Assembly (NCBI RefSeq): GCF_001598055.1
Contig: NZ_CP014844.1
Span: 496,001 to 560,000 of the forward strand
DNA from: Cupriavidus nantongensis
GTDB lineage: Bacteria > Pseudomonadota > Gammaproteobacteria > Burkholderiales > Burkholderiaceae
Direction of reading: 5' to 3'
Length of the DNA: 64,000 nt
The translations under genes were made by a program, and so were the position numbers. This document shows, piece after piece, positions 10,671 through 19,903 of the stretch. Every line of letters begins with the position of its first letter. Positions within the stretch are counted from its first letter, which is position 1. Under the pieces are notes generated by a model. It did no database searches. It was given only the letters and a program-made list of their open reading frames with translations, and had not been told where the DNA came from.

Positions 10671-11522
10671 ATGACCTTCGAACCTTCCGCAACCCTGCGC
10701 GACCCGTTCGTGCTGTATGGCGAGTCGTTCGGCTCGCGCCTGCTGCTGGGCACCGCGCGCTATCCGTCGCCGGCCACGCTGGAAGCGGCCGTGCAGGCCT
10801 CGGCCCCGGCCATGATCACGGTCGCGCTGCGCCGCCAGGGCGCGGTGGGCGATGGCGAGGGCGGCCAGGCGTTCTGGCAGATGCTCAAGGCGCTGAACGT
10901 GCCGGTGCTGCCCAACACCGCCGGCTGCTTCACCGCGCAGGAGGTCATCACCACTTCGATGATGGCGCGCGAGGTGTTCGAGACGCCGTGGATCAAGCTC
11001 GAGCTGATCGGCGACGACTACACCCTGCAGCCCGACACGCTCAACCTGCCGGCCGTGGCCGAGACCCTGATCAAAGAGGGCTTCAAGGTGCTGCCGTACT
11101 GCACCGAGGACCTGGTGCTGTGCCGCCGCCTGCTCGACGTCGGCTGCCAGGCGCTGATGCCGTGGGCCGCGCCGATCGGCACCGGCCGCGGCGCGGTCAA
11201 CCCGCACGCGATGCGGGTGCTGCGCGAGCGCCTGCCGGATACCCCGCTGATCGTCGATGCCGGCCTGGGCCTGCCGTCGCACGCGGCGCAGGTGCTGGAG
11301 TGGGGCTACGACGGCGTGCTGCTCAATACCGCGGTGGCGCAGGCCGCCTACCCGGTCGACATGGCGCGCGCCTTCGCCCAGGCCGTGGCCGCGGGCCGCA
11401 CCGCCTACCTGGCCGGGCCGATGCCCGAGCGCGAAGTCGCGCAGGCCAGCACCCCGGTGGTGGGCATGCCGTTCTGGCACGCCGACGACGCGGAGCCGCG
11501 CAACACGGAGCAGCGCGCATGA
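10671..11522 (+). CDS. thiG: Thiazole synthase ThiG
   Basis: A 283-residue TIM-barrel enzyme that condenses deoxyxylulose 5-phosphate, iminoglycine and ThiS thiocarboxylate into the thiazole phosphate. The likely Schiff-base lysine is Lys109 in TPWIKLELIGDD. VLPYCTEDLVLCRRL, MPWAAPIGTGRG and DAGLGLPSHAAQVLEWG form the phosphate-binding end. Its stop overlaps the thiE start as ATGA, indicating translational coupling. The C-terminal ~20 residues extend slightly past the usual end. Confidence 0.96.
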   Translation: MTFEPSATLRDPFVLYGESFGSRLLLGTARYPSPATLEAAVQASAPAMITVALRRQGAVGDGEGGQAFWQMLKALNVPVLPNTAGCFTAQEVITTSMMAREVFETPWIKLELIGDDYTLQPDTLNLPAVAETLIKEGFKVLPYCTEDLVLCRRLLDVGCQALMPWAAPIGTGRGAVNPHAMRVLRERLPDTPLIVDAGLGLPSHAAQVLEWGYDGVLLNTAVAQAAYPVDMARAFAQAVAAGRTAYLAGPMPEREVAQASTPVVGMPFWHADDAEPRNTEQRA

Positions 11523-12652
11523 CCCGCCGCCCCGTGCACGCCCCCAGCGACGGCCCGCTGCGCCAGGCGGTGCTGGAACACTATGGCGATACCTTCGGCG
11601 TCGACGACAAGCCGTGGCAGGCCTGGCATCTGCAGGACGCGCCGGCGCAGCCCGGCGCCCACGACGTGCTGCTGTCCGACGGCGAAGCCGATGCCGACAC
11701 CATCGCGCGCGTGGCCGCCGCCGGCGCCACCCTGATCGAGACCGACCGCGAAGGCGGCCAGTGGATCGACACCGTGCGCTCGCCGATGGGCACCTGGGTG
11801 TTCTCGGTCGCCGCGGATAGCGGCCAGCCGCATTCGCCCGCCTTCGTCGCGGTGCTGCTGGCCTGCCTGTCGCTGCATTTCCCGGCCCACGATGCGCTGT
11901 GCCTGGCGCGCGCCTGGGCGCCGGGCTCGGCCGACTGGCCGTCCGACTTCGCGCGTTTCCCGCACGTGCGCCACGCCGCGCTGGTGGCGCCCGAGCACAC
12001 CGTCGCGCCGTTCGCGCCATGCCCCGCGCTGGGCCTGTACGTGGTGGTGCCGGACGCCGAGTGGATCGAGCGCCTGGCGCCGCTGAACGTGCCCACGCTG
12101 CAGCTGCGCTTCAAGTCCGGCGACGCCACGGCGGTGCGCGCCGAGATCGCGCGCGCGGCCAGGGCCATGCAAGGCTCGTCGTCACGCCTCTTCATCAATG
12201 ACCACTGGCAGGCGGCGCTCGATTACCACGCCGCCCATGGCGCGCACAGCGGCATCTACGGCATCCACCTGGGCCAGGAAGACCTGGACCATGCCGACCT
12301 CGACGCGATTCGCGCGTCCGGGCTGCGGCTGGGCGTGTCCACGCACGGTTATGCCGAGATGCTGCGCGTGGCCGCGATCCGCCCCAGCTACCTGGCGCTG
12401 GGCGCGATCTTCCCCACCACCACCAAGGTGATGCCGACCCAGCCGCAAGGCATGGGCCGCTTCCGCGCCTACGTGAAGCTGATGCAGCCGGTGATCCCGT
12501 CGCTGGTCGGCATCGGCGGCGTCAATGCGTCGAATATGCGCGAGGTGCTCGCGGTGGGCGTCGGCAGCGCCGCGGTGGTCCGCGCCGTCACCGAGGCCGA
12601 CGACGTGCCGGCCGCTGTGGCCCACCTCGTAAGCCTGTTCCCGGCCGGCTGA
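11519..12652 (+). CDS. thiE: Thiamine-phosphate synthase ThiE with a long, degenerate N-terminal domain
   Basis: Joins HMP diphosphate and thiazole phosphate to thiamine phosphate. ThiE proper (usually ~210 residues) occupies about residues 175-377: LQLRFKSGD, LFINDHW, YGIHLGQEDLD, LGVSTHGYAEM, LGAIFPTTTK, GIGGVNASNM. The first ~170 residues are extra. Part of that segment (SPAFVAVLLACLSLHFPAHD, then CLARAWA) resembles the C-terminal helix region of HMP-phosphate kinases but lacks the GTGC active-site loop, suggesting a decayed ThiD half (inference). An intact thiD lies 1.6 kb downstream on the other strand. ATG at 11519 overlaps the thiG stop. Confidence 0.92.
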   Translation: MTRRPVHAPSDGPLRQAVLEHYGDTFGVDDKPWQAWHLQDAPAQPGAHDVLLSDGEADADTIARVAAAGATLIETDREGGQWIDTVRSPMGTWVFSVAADSGQPHSPAFVAVLLACLSLHFPAHDALCLARAWAPGSADWPSDFARFPHVRHAALVAPEHTVAPFAPCPALGLYVVVPDAEWIERLAPLNVPTLQLRFKSGDATAVRAEIARAARAMQGSSSRLFINDHWQAALDYHAAHGAHSGIYGIHLGQEDLDHADLDAIRASGLRLGVSTHGYAEMLRVAAIRPSYLALGAIFPTTTKVMPTQPQGMGRFRAYVKLMQPVIPSLVGIGGVNASNMREVLAVGVGSAAVVRAVTEADDVPAAVAHLVSLFPAG

Positions 12653-12659
12653 GCGCGCC

Positions 12660-13166
12660 GTGGCCGCCCTGCGCATTCGCCTGGCGGCCGTTGATGACCT
12701 GCCGCGTCTGCCGGACATCGAGCTGGCCGCCGCCGCACTGTTTCCGGAAGGCGACCTGCCGGCGCTGCTGCGCCTGGTCAGCACGCCTGAAGCGGCACTG
12801 GCGGCGGCGCAGCGCGAAGGGCGTCTGTGGGTGGCCGAGCGCCACGGCGAACTGGCTGGCTTTGCGCTGGCCAGCCGCAACGGCGAATGTGCCTATCTCG
12901 ATGAAATGGACGTTCATCCGGACCATGGCCGCCGCGGCATCGGGCGGGCATTGGTTGGAGCGGTGCAGGGATGGGCGCGTGCGGGCGGGTTGCGCTCGCT
13001 CAACCTGACCACGTTCGCGCATTTGCCCTGGAATGCACCGTTCTATGCCTCGCTCGGCTTCCGGCAATTGCGCGAGGACGAGCTATGTCCCCTGCTGGCC
13101 GATGCGCTGGCGGCGCAGCGAGCGGCGGGGTTGCGACGGCGCGTGGCGATGCGACAGGTGCTCTGA
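12660..13166 (+). CDS. GNAT-family N-acetyltransferase
   Basis: A 168-residue acetyltransferase with the acetyl-CoA loop HPDHGRRGIGRALVGAV and the C-terminal NAPFYASLGF motif of the fold. The substrate is unknown. It starts with GTG 8 bases past the thiE stop, with no strong Shine-Dalgarno, so it may be read as the last cistron of the thi operon by run-through; a link to thiamine is not otherwise suggested. Confidence 0.75.
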   Translation: MAALRIRLAAVDDLPRLPDIELAAAALFPEGDLPALLRLVSTPEAALAAAQREGRLWVAERHGELAGFALASRNGECAYLDEMDVHPDHGRRGIGRALVGAVQGWARAGGLRSLNLTTFAHLPWNAPFYASLGFRQLREDELCPLLADALAAQRAAGLRRRVAMRQVL

Positions 13167-13182
13167 CGGCGTGAACCTCGGA

Positions 13183-13198
13183 GCTATACTTGTATAGC
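13183..13198 (+). promoter_or_regulatory. Palindromic operator candidate of the toxin-antitoxin pair
   Basis: GCTATAC (13183-13189) and GTATAGC (13192-13198) form a perfect 7-bp inverted repeat 20 bases before the antitoxin ATG. RHH-type antitoxins usually autoregulate through such a site. The AT-rich core may overlap the -10. Confidence 0.6.
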
Positions 13199-13217
13199 AA
13201 TCACTTTGGAGGCTGTC

Positions 13218-13442
13218 ATGCTCGCCATCCGACTACCCGAGGATATCGAAGCGCGCCTGGAGGCCCTTGCCAAGCGCACCGGCCGCACCAAGACGTTTTA
13301 TGCGCGTGAAGCCATCATGCAGCACCTGGACGACCTTGAAGACCTGTACCTGGCAGACAAGGTTGCCGCGCGCGTTCGCGCCGGCGAGGAATCCACGGTA
13401 ACGCTGGATGAACTGGAGGCGCGGCTTGGCCTGGCGGATTGA
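13218..13442 (+). CDS. RelB-like ribbon-helix-helix antitoxin
   Basis: A 74-residue acidic protein with an N-terminal ribbon-helix-helix DNA-binding segment ([20 protein letters not shown]) and the [21 protein letters not shown] helix seen in RelB/DinJ-type antitoxins. The ATG at 13218 is preceded by TTGGAGG; a TTG at 13206 overlaps that ribosome site and is rejected. It overlaps the toxin gene by 17 bp, the usual order antitoxin then toxin. Expected to bind the palindrome upstream and to neutralise the toxin by its C-terminus. Confidence 0.82.
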   Translation: MLAIRLPEDIEARLEALAKRTGRTKTFYAREAIMQHLDDLEDLYLADKVAARVRAGEESTVTLDELEARLGLAD

Positions 13443-13710
13443 AATCACGCAAACGGCAGAGAAACAACTCGCCAAACTGGATCGGCCGGTCGCCAGGCGT
13501 ATTGTCACGTTTCTGCGCGAGCGTGTCGCGGCATCCGTCGACCCCCGCTCGCTTGGCGAAGCCCTGAAGGGCAGCGAGCTGGGCGAATACTGGAAATACC
13601 GGGTGGGCGACTGGCGCTTGATTTGCCAGATCGAAGACGCCCGTATCACGGTTGTGGTGCTGCGCCTGGGGAATCGCAGAGACGTGTATCGCAGAGACGT
13701 GTATCGCTAG
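13426..13710 (+). CDS. RelE/ParE-superfamily toxin
   Basis: A 94-residue basic protein typical of RelE-like mRNA interferases: [18 protein letters not shown] at the N-terminus, [19 protein letters not shown] in the middle, and the family end [17 protein letters not shown] at 13426 is taken as start because TGGAGG lies 7 bases upstream and homologues begin at (M)AWRIE; ATG 13408 would add six residues. The C-terminus carries a perfect 15-bp duplication adding five residues ([11 protein letters not shown]). Whether it cleaves ribosome-bound mRNA or targets gyrase (ParE) is not decided by sequence alone. Confidence 0.8.
   Translation: MAWRIEITQTAEKQLAKLDRPVARRIVTFLRERVAASVDPRSLGEALKGSELGEYWKYRVGDWRLICQIEDARITVVVLRLGNRRDVYRRDVYR
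13675..13704 (+). repeat. 15-bp tandem duplication at the toxin 3' end
   Basis: CGCAGAGACGTGTAT is present twice head to tail (13675-13689, 13690-13704), followed by CGC and the TAG stop. It duplicates RRDVY in frame at the conserved C-terminus. Confidence 0.95.
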
Positions 13711-13811
13711 CGTCAGGATTTGTGCGACATTCGCGCAACTGCCAAAACGGGCGGCAGCCCGCCGCTATGATGTCGGGCAGCATTCCCCGCCAATCACCCC
13801 GCGTCCCGACC

Positions 13812-14261
13812 ATGTCGACCCAGCCCACCGCCATCATCCCCGCCGCCCCCGGCACGCCCGAAAAGCCCTATTTCGGCATCGACGTGCCGCTGATGCGCTA
13901 TTTCGGCCTGCAGCCGGAGCTGATCGAAGAGGGCTACTGCCGCACCCGCCTGCCGGCGCATCCGCAGCTGGTGAACAGCCGCGGCGACGTGCATGGCGGC
14001 ACGCTGATGGCGACGCTCGACTTCACCCTCAGCGGCGCCGCGCGCTCGCATGCGCCGACGGAAACCGGCGTGATCACCATCGACATGTCGACCCATTTCC
14101 TCGCCGCCGCGCGCGGCGAGCTGACGCTGGAAGCGCGCTGCCTGCGCCGCGGCGCGCGCATTGCGTTCTGCGAGGGCGAAGTGAAGGATGCCGACGGCAA
14201 CGTGGTGTGCGTGGCGCGTGCCGCGTTCAAGCTGGTGCCGTTGTCCAGCGGCGGCAACTAA
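13812..14261 (+). CDS. PaaI-like hotdog-fold acyl-CoA thioesterase
   Basis: A 149-residue hotdog thioesterase. The segment NSRGDVHGGTLMATLDFTLS carries the HGG(T) motif and the catalytic acidic residue region of the PaaI/YbgC-related family; THFLAAARGELTLEARCLRR and an internal EGEVKDADGNVVCVA strand pair complete the fold. Hydrolyses an acyl-CoA, substrate unknown. ATG at 13812 follows a weak site; upstream in-frame ATGs are possible but give a low-complexity extension. Converges on thiD with 23 bases between stops. Confidence 0.82.
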   Translation: MSTQPTAIIPAAPGTPEKPYFGIDVPLMRYFGLQPELIEEGYCRTRLPAHPQLVNSRGDVHGGTLMATLDFTLSGAARSHAPTETGVITIDMSTHFLAAARGELTLEARCLRRGARIAFCEGEVKDADGNVVCVARAAFKLVPLSSGGN

Positions 14262-14284
14262 GCGCTGCCTGAGCCGCGCGCCGC

Positions 14285-15121
<837 letters not shown>

Positions 15122-15168
15122 CTGTGCGGAAATCGAGGAGGGCCGGTGCGCAAGGCCTCCGGGCACGC

Positions 15169-15174
15169 TACAAT
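15169..15174 (+). promoter_or_regulatory. -10 element of the ahcY transcript
   Basis: TACAAT lies 9 bases before the first conserved base of the SAH riboswitch, so transcription should begin near 15181, at the aptamer itself. The -35 region has no good consensus match. Confidence 0.6.
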
Positions 15175-15182
15175 ACCGCCAC

Positions 15183-15291
15183 TCCGAGGAGCGTTGCAAC
15201 GGATGGAGGCCCGCGAAGCACATCGCGCGGCCGCGGCACAGCCGCCCCTGCCATCCGCCAGGCTCGGACTGTCTTCAACGGCGCTCGCTGA
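15183..15291 (+). promoter_or_regulatory. S-adenosylhomocysteine (SAH) riboswitch
   Basis: The conserved blocks CCGAGGAGCGTTGCAACGG (5'), CCGCCAGGCTCGG (middle) and CAACGGCGCTCGCT (3') match the SAH aptamer known upstream of ahcY in beta-proteobacteria; GAGCG and CGCTC form P1. The 5' CGGATGG pairs with CCATCCG to make the variable stem. SAH binding is known to raise expression in this class, fitting an operon that removes SAH. Confidence 0.93.
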
Positions 15292-15412
15292 TCCGTGGTC
15301 CGCACGGAAGCGAGTCGACCTATCCGCGTGCTTCGCATGAGCCGAGCGCCATGCGCGGCCGCCAGATCCCCGTACTCGTCAACTGCGTGCCACTCTTCAC
15401 CGGGAGTGAAAC

Positions 15413-16846
<1,434 letters not shown>

Positions 16847-16868
16847 TGCGCGCAGGAAGGTAGGAAGG

Positions 16869-16894
16869 CCCCGCTCCCGCTTGCGGGAGCGGGG
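16869..16894 (+). terminator. Strong hairpin between ahcY and the downstream membrane-protein gene
   Basis: CCCCGCTCCCGC and GCGGGAGCGGGG are perfect inverted arms (innermost pairs must open for a loop). No T-run follows, so it may attenuate or protect the mRNA without ending it. Confidence 0.5.
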
Positions 16895-16929
16895 CGCCAT
16901 CCCGCAGGGAAACCAACCAAGGAACCGTC

Positions 16930-17280
16930 ATGAGACTACTGGTCGTCTGGATCATCAACGCCGTCGCGCTGTTCGTGTTGCCGTACATCATCCCGTCGAT
17001 CCACATCAAGAGCTTCGGCTCGGCGATGCTGGCGGCGCTGGTGCTGGGCCTGGTCAATACGCTGATCCGTCCGATCCTGGTGATCCTGACGTTGCCGGTC
17101 ACGCTGCTGACGCTGGGGCTGTTTATCTTCATCATCAACGCGCTGCTGTTTCTGTTCGTCGGCAACCTGCTGTCGGGCTTTACCGTCGGCGGCTTCTGGG
17201 CGGCCTTGCTGGGCTCGATCCTGTACAGCGTGATCTCGTGGCTGCTGGCCAGCCTGCTGCTGGGCAACCGCGACGACTGA
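16930..17280 (+). CDS. Small four-helix membrane protein, phage-holin-4/YvlD-like family
   Basis: A 116-residue, very hydrophobic protein with about four membrane segments: LLVVWIINAVALFVLPYIIP, a MLAALVLGLVNTLIRPILVI stretch, LLTLGLFIFIINALLFLFVG, and LGSILYSVISWLLASLLLG. This pattern and the NTLIRPIL motif fit the family annotated as phage holin 4 superfamily/YvlD, found in many genomes without phages. Its function is unknown. Its place between ahcY and metF behind the SAH riboswitch is conserved in relatives by recollection, which suggests a link to methyl-cycle stress, but nothing in the sequence proves it. Confidence 0.82.
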   Translation: MRLLVVWIINAVALFVLPYIIPSIHIKSFGSAMLAALVLGLVNTLIRPILVILTLPVTLLTLGLFIFIINALLFLFVGNLLSGFTVGGFWAALLGSILYSVISWLLASLLLGNRDD

Positions 17281-17328
17281 CCCGCCTGACCCTATTCGCG
17301 CGCCGTGCCAACGCGGCGCGCCACCATC

Positions 17329-18159
17329 ATGCAAGACCGCTACTTCAGCTTTGAATTCTTCCCGCCCAAGACGGCGGAGGGCACCGAGAAGCTGCGCAAC
17401 ACGCGCGCGCAGCTGGCACCGCTCAAGCCCAAGTACATCTCGGTGACGTTCGGCGCCGGCGGCACCACGCAGCAGGGCACGCTCGACGCCGTGCTGGAAA
17501 TCCAGCGCGAAGGCATCGAGGCCGCGCCGCACCTGTCGTGCGTGGGCTCGTCGCGCGAGAGCATCCGCGCGATCCTGCAGCAGTACCGCGACGGCGGGAT
17601 CCGTCATATCGTCGCGCTGCGCGGCGACATGCCGTCGGGCATGGGCGAGATCGGCGAGTTCCGCTACGCCAACGAGCTGGTCGAGTTCATCCGCGCCGAG
17701 ACCGGCGACTGGTTCAATATCGAAGTCGCGGCATACCCGGAGTACCACCCGCAGGCGAAGTCGCCGCGCCATGACCTCGACAACTTCGTGCGCAAGGTCA
17801 GGGCCGGCGCCGACTCGGCGATCACGCAGTACTTCTACAACGCCGACGCGTATTTCCGCTTTGTCGACGACGTGCGCGCGCTCGGCGTCGAGGTGCCGAT
17901 CGTGCCGGGCATCATGCCGATCACCAACTACTCGCAGCTGATGCGCTTCTCCGAGATGTGCGGCGCCGAAGTGCCGCGCTGGGTGGCCAGGCGGCTGGAG
18001 AGCTTCGGCGACGACCGCGAATCGATCCGCGCCTTCGGGCTCGATGTGGTCACGGCGCTGTGCGAGCGGCTGCTGGCCGCGGGCGTGCCGGGGCTGCATT
18101 TCTATACGCTCAACGCGGCCGGCGCCACCAAGGCGATCTGGCAACGGCTGAAGCTGTAA
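17329..18159 (+). CDS. metF: 5,10-methylenetetrahydrofolate reductase
   Basis: A 276-residue FAD-containing TIM barrel that reduces 5,10-methylene-THF to 5-methyl-THF, the methyl donor for methionine synthase. Family motifs: FSFEFFPPKTAEG, VTFGAGGTTQQGT, HIVALRGDMP, IPIVPGIMPITNY-type segment (VEVPIVPGIMPITNYSQL) and a C-terminal GLHFYTLN. The ATG at 17329 gives the conserved N-terminus; the Shine-Dalgarno is poor, so coupling to upstream translation is possible. Last gene of the SAH-riboswitch unit. Confidence 0.96.
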   Translation: MQDRYFSFEFFPPKTAEGTEKLRNTRAQLAPLKPKYISVTFGAGGTTQQGTLDAVLEIQREGIEAAPHLSCVGSSRESIRAILQQYRDGGIRHIVALRGDMPSGMGEIGEFRYANELVEFIRAETGDWFNIEVAAYPEYHPQAKSPRHDLDNFVRKVRAGADSAITQYFYNADAYFRFVDDVRALGVEVPIVPGIMPITNYSQLMRFSEMCGAEVPRWVARRLESFGDDRESIRAFGLDVVTALCERLLAAGVPGLHFYTLNAAGATKAIWQRLKL

Positions 18160-18180
18160 GGAACGCCGCAGAAGAAGAGA

Positions 18181-18205
18181 GCGGCTTTGGGTGCTCCCAA
18201 GCCGC
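18181..18205 (+). terminator. Hairpin downstream of metF
   Basis: GCGGCTT and AAGCCGC pair around an inner GGG/CCC with a TGCT loop and one bulged T, 21 bases after the metF stop. There is no T-run; termination is inferred from position. Confidence 0.5.
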
Positions 18206-18230
18206 CCGAACTAGCCTAAGCAAGGTGTTC

Positions 18231-18270
18231 TCCCTCTCCCCTCATGGGGAGAGGGTTGGGGTGAGGGGTG
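18231..18270 (+). repeat. REP-like palindromic element, copy 1
   Basis: A CCTCTCCCC..GGGGAGAGG palindrome followed by TTGGGGTGAGGGG, a form common as an intergenic dispersed element in Burkholderiales. The second copy at 18342-18381 is in inverted orientation. Between the two, about 70 bases show no gene. Confidence 0.6.
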
Positions 18271-18341
18271 GTTTAACTAGGAACCACATCAAGCAAGGCC
18301 AACGGTGTAAACCCACCGCCCTCGGCCTTTGATCCGCCTGG

Positions 18342-18381
18342 CCCTCTCCCCCACCCCTCTCCCGCAAGCGGGCGAGGGGAG
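18342..18381 (-). repeat. REP-like palindromic element, copy 2 (inverted)
   Basis: CCCTCTCCCCCACCCCTCTC is followed by CCGCAAGCGGG and CGAGGGGAG. Its reverse complement aligns with copy 1 except for a different central hairpin loop. Together the two could form a large cruciform or bidirectional barrier between metF and the next gene. Confidence 0.6.
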
Positions 18382-18454
18382 CTTGCTGCAAGCTTCGGCA
18401 GCCAGCTTCAGGCTCACAGCCACGCCTGCCAAAATCGGTGCCATACTCGCCTCC

Positions 18455-19213
18455 ATGGTCACCGCCACCTTCCGTTTCTACGAGGAACTGAACGACTTCC
18501 TCGCGCCGGACCAGCGCCGGCGCGACCTGTCGTGCGTGTGCGCGCGCGCGGCCACGGTCAAGCACATGATCGAGGCGCTGGGCGTGCCGCATACCGAGGT
18601 CGAGCTGATCCTGGTCAATGGCGAGTCGAGCGGGTTCGAGCGGCAGCTGCGTGATGGCGACCGGGTTTCGGTCTACCCCAAGTTCGAACGGATCGACGTG
18701 TCGCCGCTGCTGCGGGTACGCGAGCAGCCGCTGCGCGTGATGCGCTTTGTCGCCGATGCCCACCTGGGCGGGCTGGCGCATCTGCTGCGCATGACCGGCT
18801 TCGACACGCTCTACGACAACCATTTCGAAGACAGCGAGATCGAGCGCATCGCGGTCGACGAGGGCCGCATCGTGCTGACGCGCGACCGCGAACTGCTCAA
18901 GCGGCGCGGCATCACGCACGGCTGCTATGTGCGCGCGCTCAAGTCGCGCCAGCAGGTGCGCGAGATCTTCGCGCGGCTGGACCTGGCGCGCAGCGCCCGG
19001 CCGTTTTCGCTGTGCCTGGACTGCAATGCGCCGCTGCGCGCGCTGGATCCGGCCGGCGCGGCCGGGCGCGTGCCGGATGGCGTGCTGGCGCGCCATCGCA
19101 GCTTCGTCACCTGCGACCGCTGCCGGCGGGTGTTCTGGGAAGGCTCGCACTGGCGCTGCATGCGCGCGCTGGTCGACGAGCTGGTGCAGGGCGCCGGGCC
19201 GGCTCCGGGCTAG
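18455..19213 (+). CDS. Mut7-C ubiquitin-fold/RNase-domain protein
   Basis: A 252-residue protein with three recognisable parts: a ubiquitin-like N-terminal domain (residues ~1-80, TATFRFYEELNDFLAP .. DGDRVSVYPKFE), a Mut7-C PIN-like nuclease domain (~85-170, RFVADAHLGGLAHLLRMTGF with acidic Asp, then IVLTRDRELLKRRG), and a zinc ribbon (CLDC and CDRC, two CX2C pairs) in the C-terminal part. Predicted RNA-processing enzyme, cellular target unknown. The ATG at 18455 fits the domain start. The stop shares CTAG with the convergent cyclo-ligase gene. Confidence 0.85.
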   Translation: MVTATFRFYEELNDFLAPDQRRRDLSCVCARAATVKHMIEALGVPHTEVELILVNGESSGFERQLRDGDRVSVYPKFERIDVSPLLRVREQPLRVMRFVADAHLGGLAHLLRMTGFDTLYDNHFEDSEIERIAVDEGRIVLTRDRELLKRRGITHGCYVRALKSRQQVREIFARLDLARSARPFSLCLDCNAPLRALDPAGAAGRVPDGVLARHRSFVTCDRCRRVFWEGSHWRCMRALVDELVQGAGPAPG

Positions 19214-19800
19214 AACGCGCCCGACTCCGTCACGATCCAGTCCATGGCGATGTCGTGCGGCTGCGCCTGCAGCGCAATGCGGCAGGCGTCGTAGCCGATG
19301 CCGATGGCGACCGGCCGCTGCGCCATCGCGGCCAGCGTGCGGTCGTAGAAGCCACCGCCGTAGCCCAGGCGGAACTTGTCCGGGCTGAAACCGACACAGG
19401 GAATGACCAGCGCATCCGGCATCGCGGCCTCGGTGCCGTCGGGCACCGGGATGCCGTAGTGGCCGGTGGCCATGGGGGTATCCGGCGTCCACAAGTGGAA
19501 ATCCAGCGGCGTGCCGGGGCGGCTGACCGAGGGCAGCGCGGCATGGCGGCCGGGCACGGCGGCGAGCCATTGCGCCACCGCGGCGCGCGCGTCGAACTCC
19601 TGCTGGATCGGCCAGTAGAAGCCCAGGCAGCGCACCGCCAGGCCCGCCAGCAGTTCGGACAGCGCGGCGGCGATGCGGGCATCGGCGGCGGCGCGCGCGG
19701 GCAGCGCGGCGCGCTGCGCCAGCAGTTGCGCGCGCAGTGCGCGGCGCTCGTCGGCGGGGATGGGGCCAGGGGTGGAGCTAGTCGCAGGAATGGAAGACAT
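19210..19800 (-). CDS. 5-formyltetrahydrofolate cyclo-ligase
   Basis: A 196-residue enzyme converting 5-formyl-THF to 5,10-methenyl-THF with ATP, rescuing a dead-end folate. Motifs: an N-terminal ERRALRAQLLAQRAALP helix, FYWPIQQEFD, and the ATP-binding FRLGYGGGFYDRTLA. Length is normal (YgfA/Fau ~180-200). ATG at 19800 was chosen because upstream in-frame codons cross the GATAAT of the divergent slt promoter. It belongs functionally with metF and folB in this window. Confidence 0.93.
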   Translation of the reverse strand: MSSIPATSSTPGPIPADERRALRAQLLAQRAALPARAAADARIAAALSELLAGLAVRCLGFYWPIQQEFDARAAVAQWLAAVPGRHAALPSVSRPGTPLDFHLWTPDTPMATGHYGIPVPDGTEAAMPDALVIPCVGFSPDKFRLGYGGGFYDRTLAAMAQRPVAIGIGYDACRIALQAQPHDIAMDWIVTESGAF

Positions 19801-19903
19801 GGCGTGGGATAATGCCCTCGTCCGAACCAACACGGACGGCGGCGCCGCGGTTTCCGGCACGCGGTGCAGGCGCGGGCGCCGCCGTCATCGACAAGGAAGA
19901 AGA

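Noticed and set aside
13206..13217. TTG start extending the antitoxin by four codons
   Set aside because: The codon overlaps the ribosome site of the better ATG at 13218.
16930..17280. Phage holin indicating prophage remains
   Set aside because: No lysis, capsid, tail or integrase gene is near; the family is widespread on chromosomes and this copy sits in the ahcY-metF unit.
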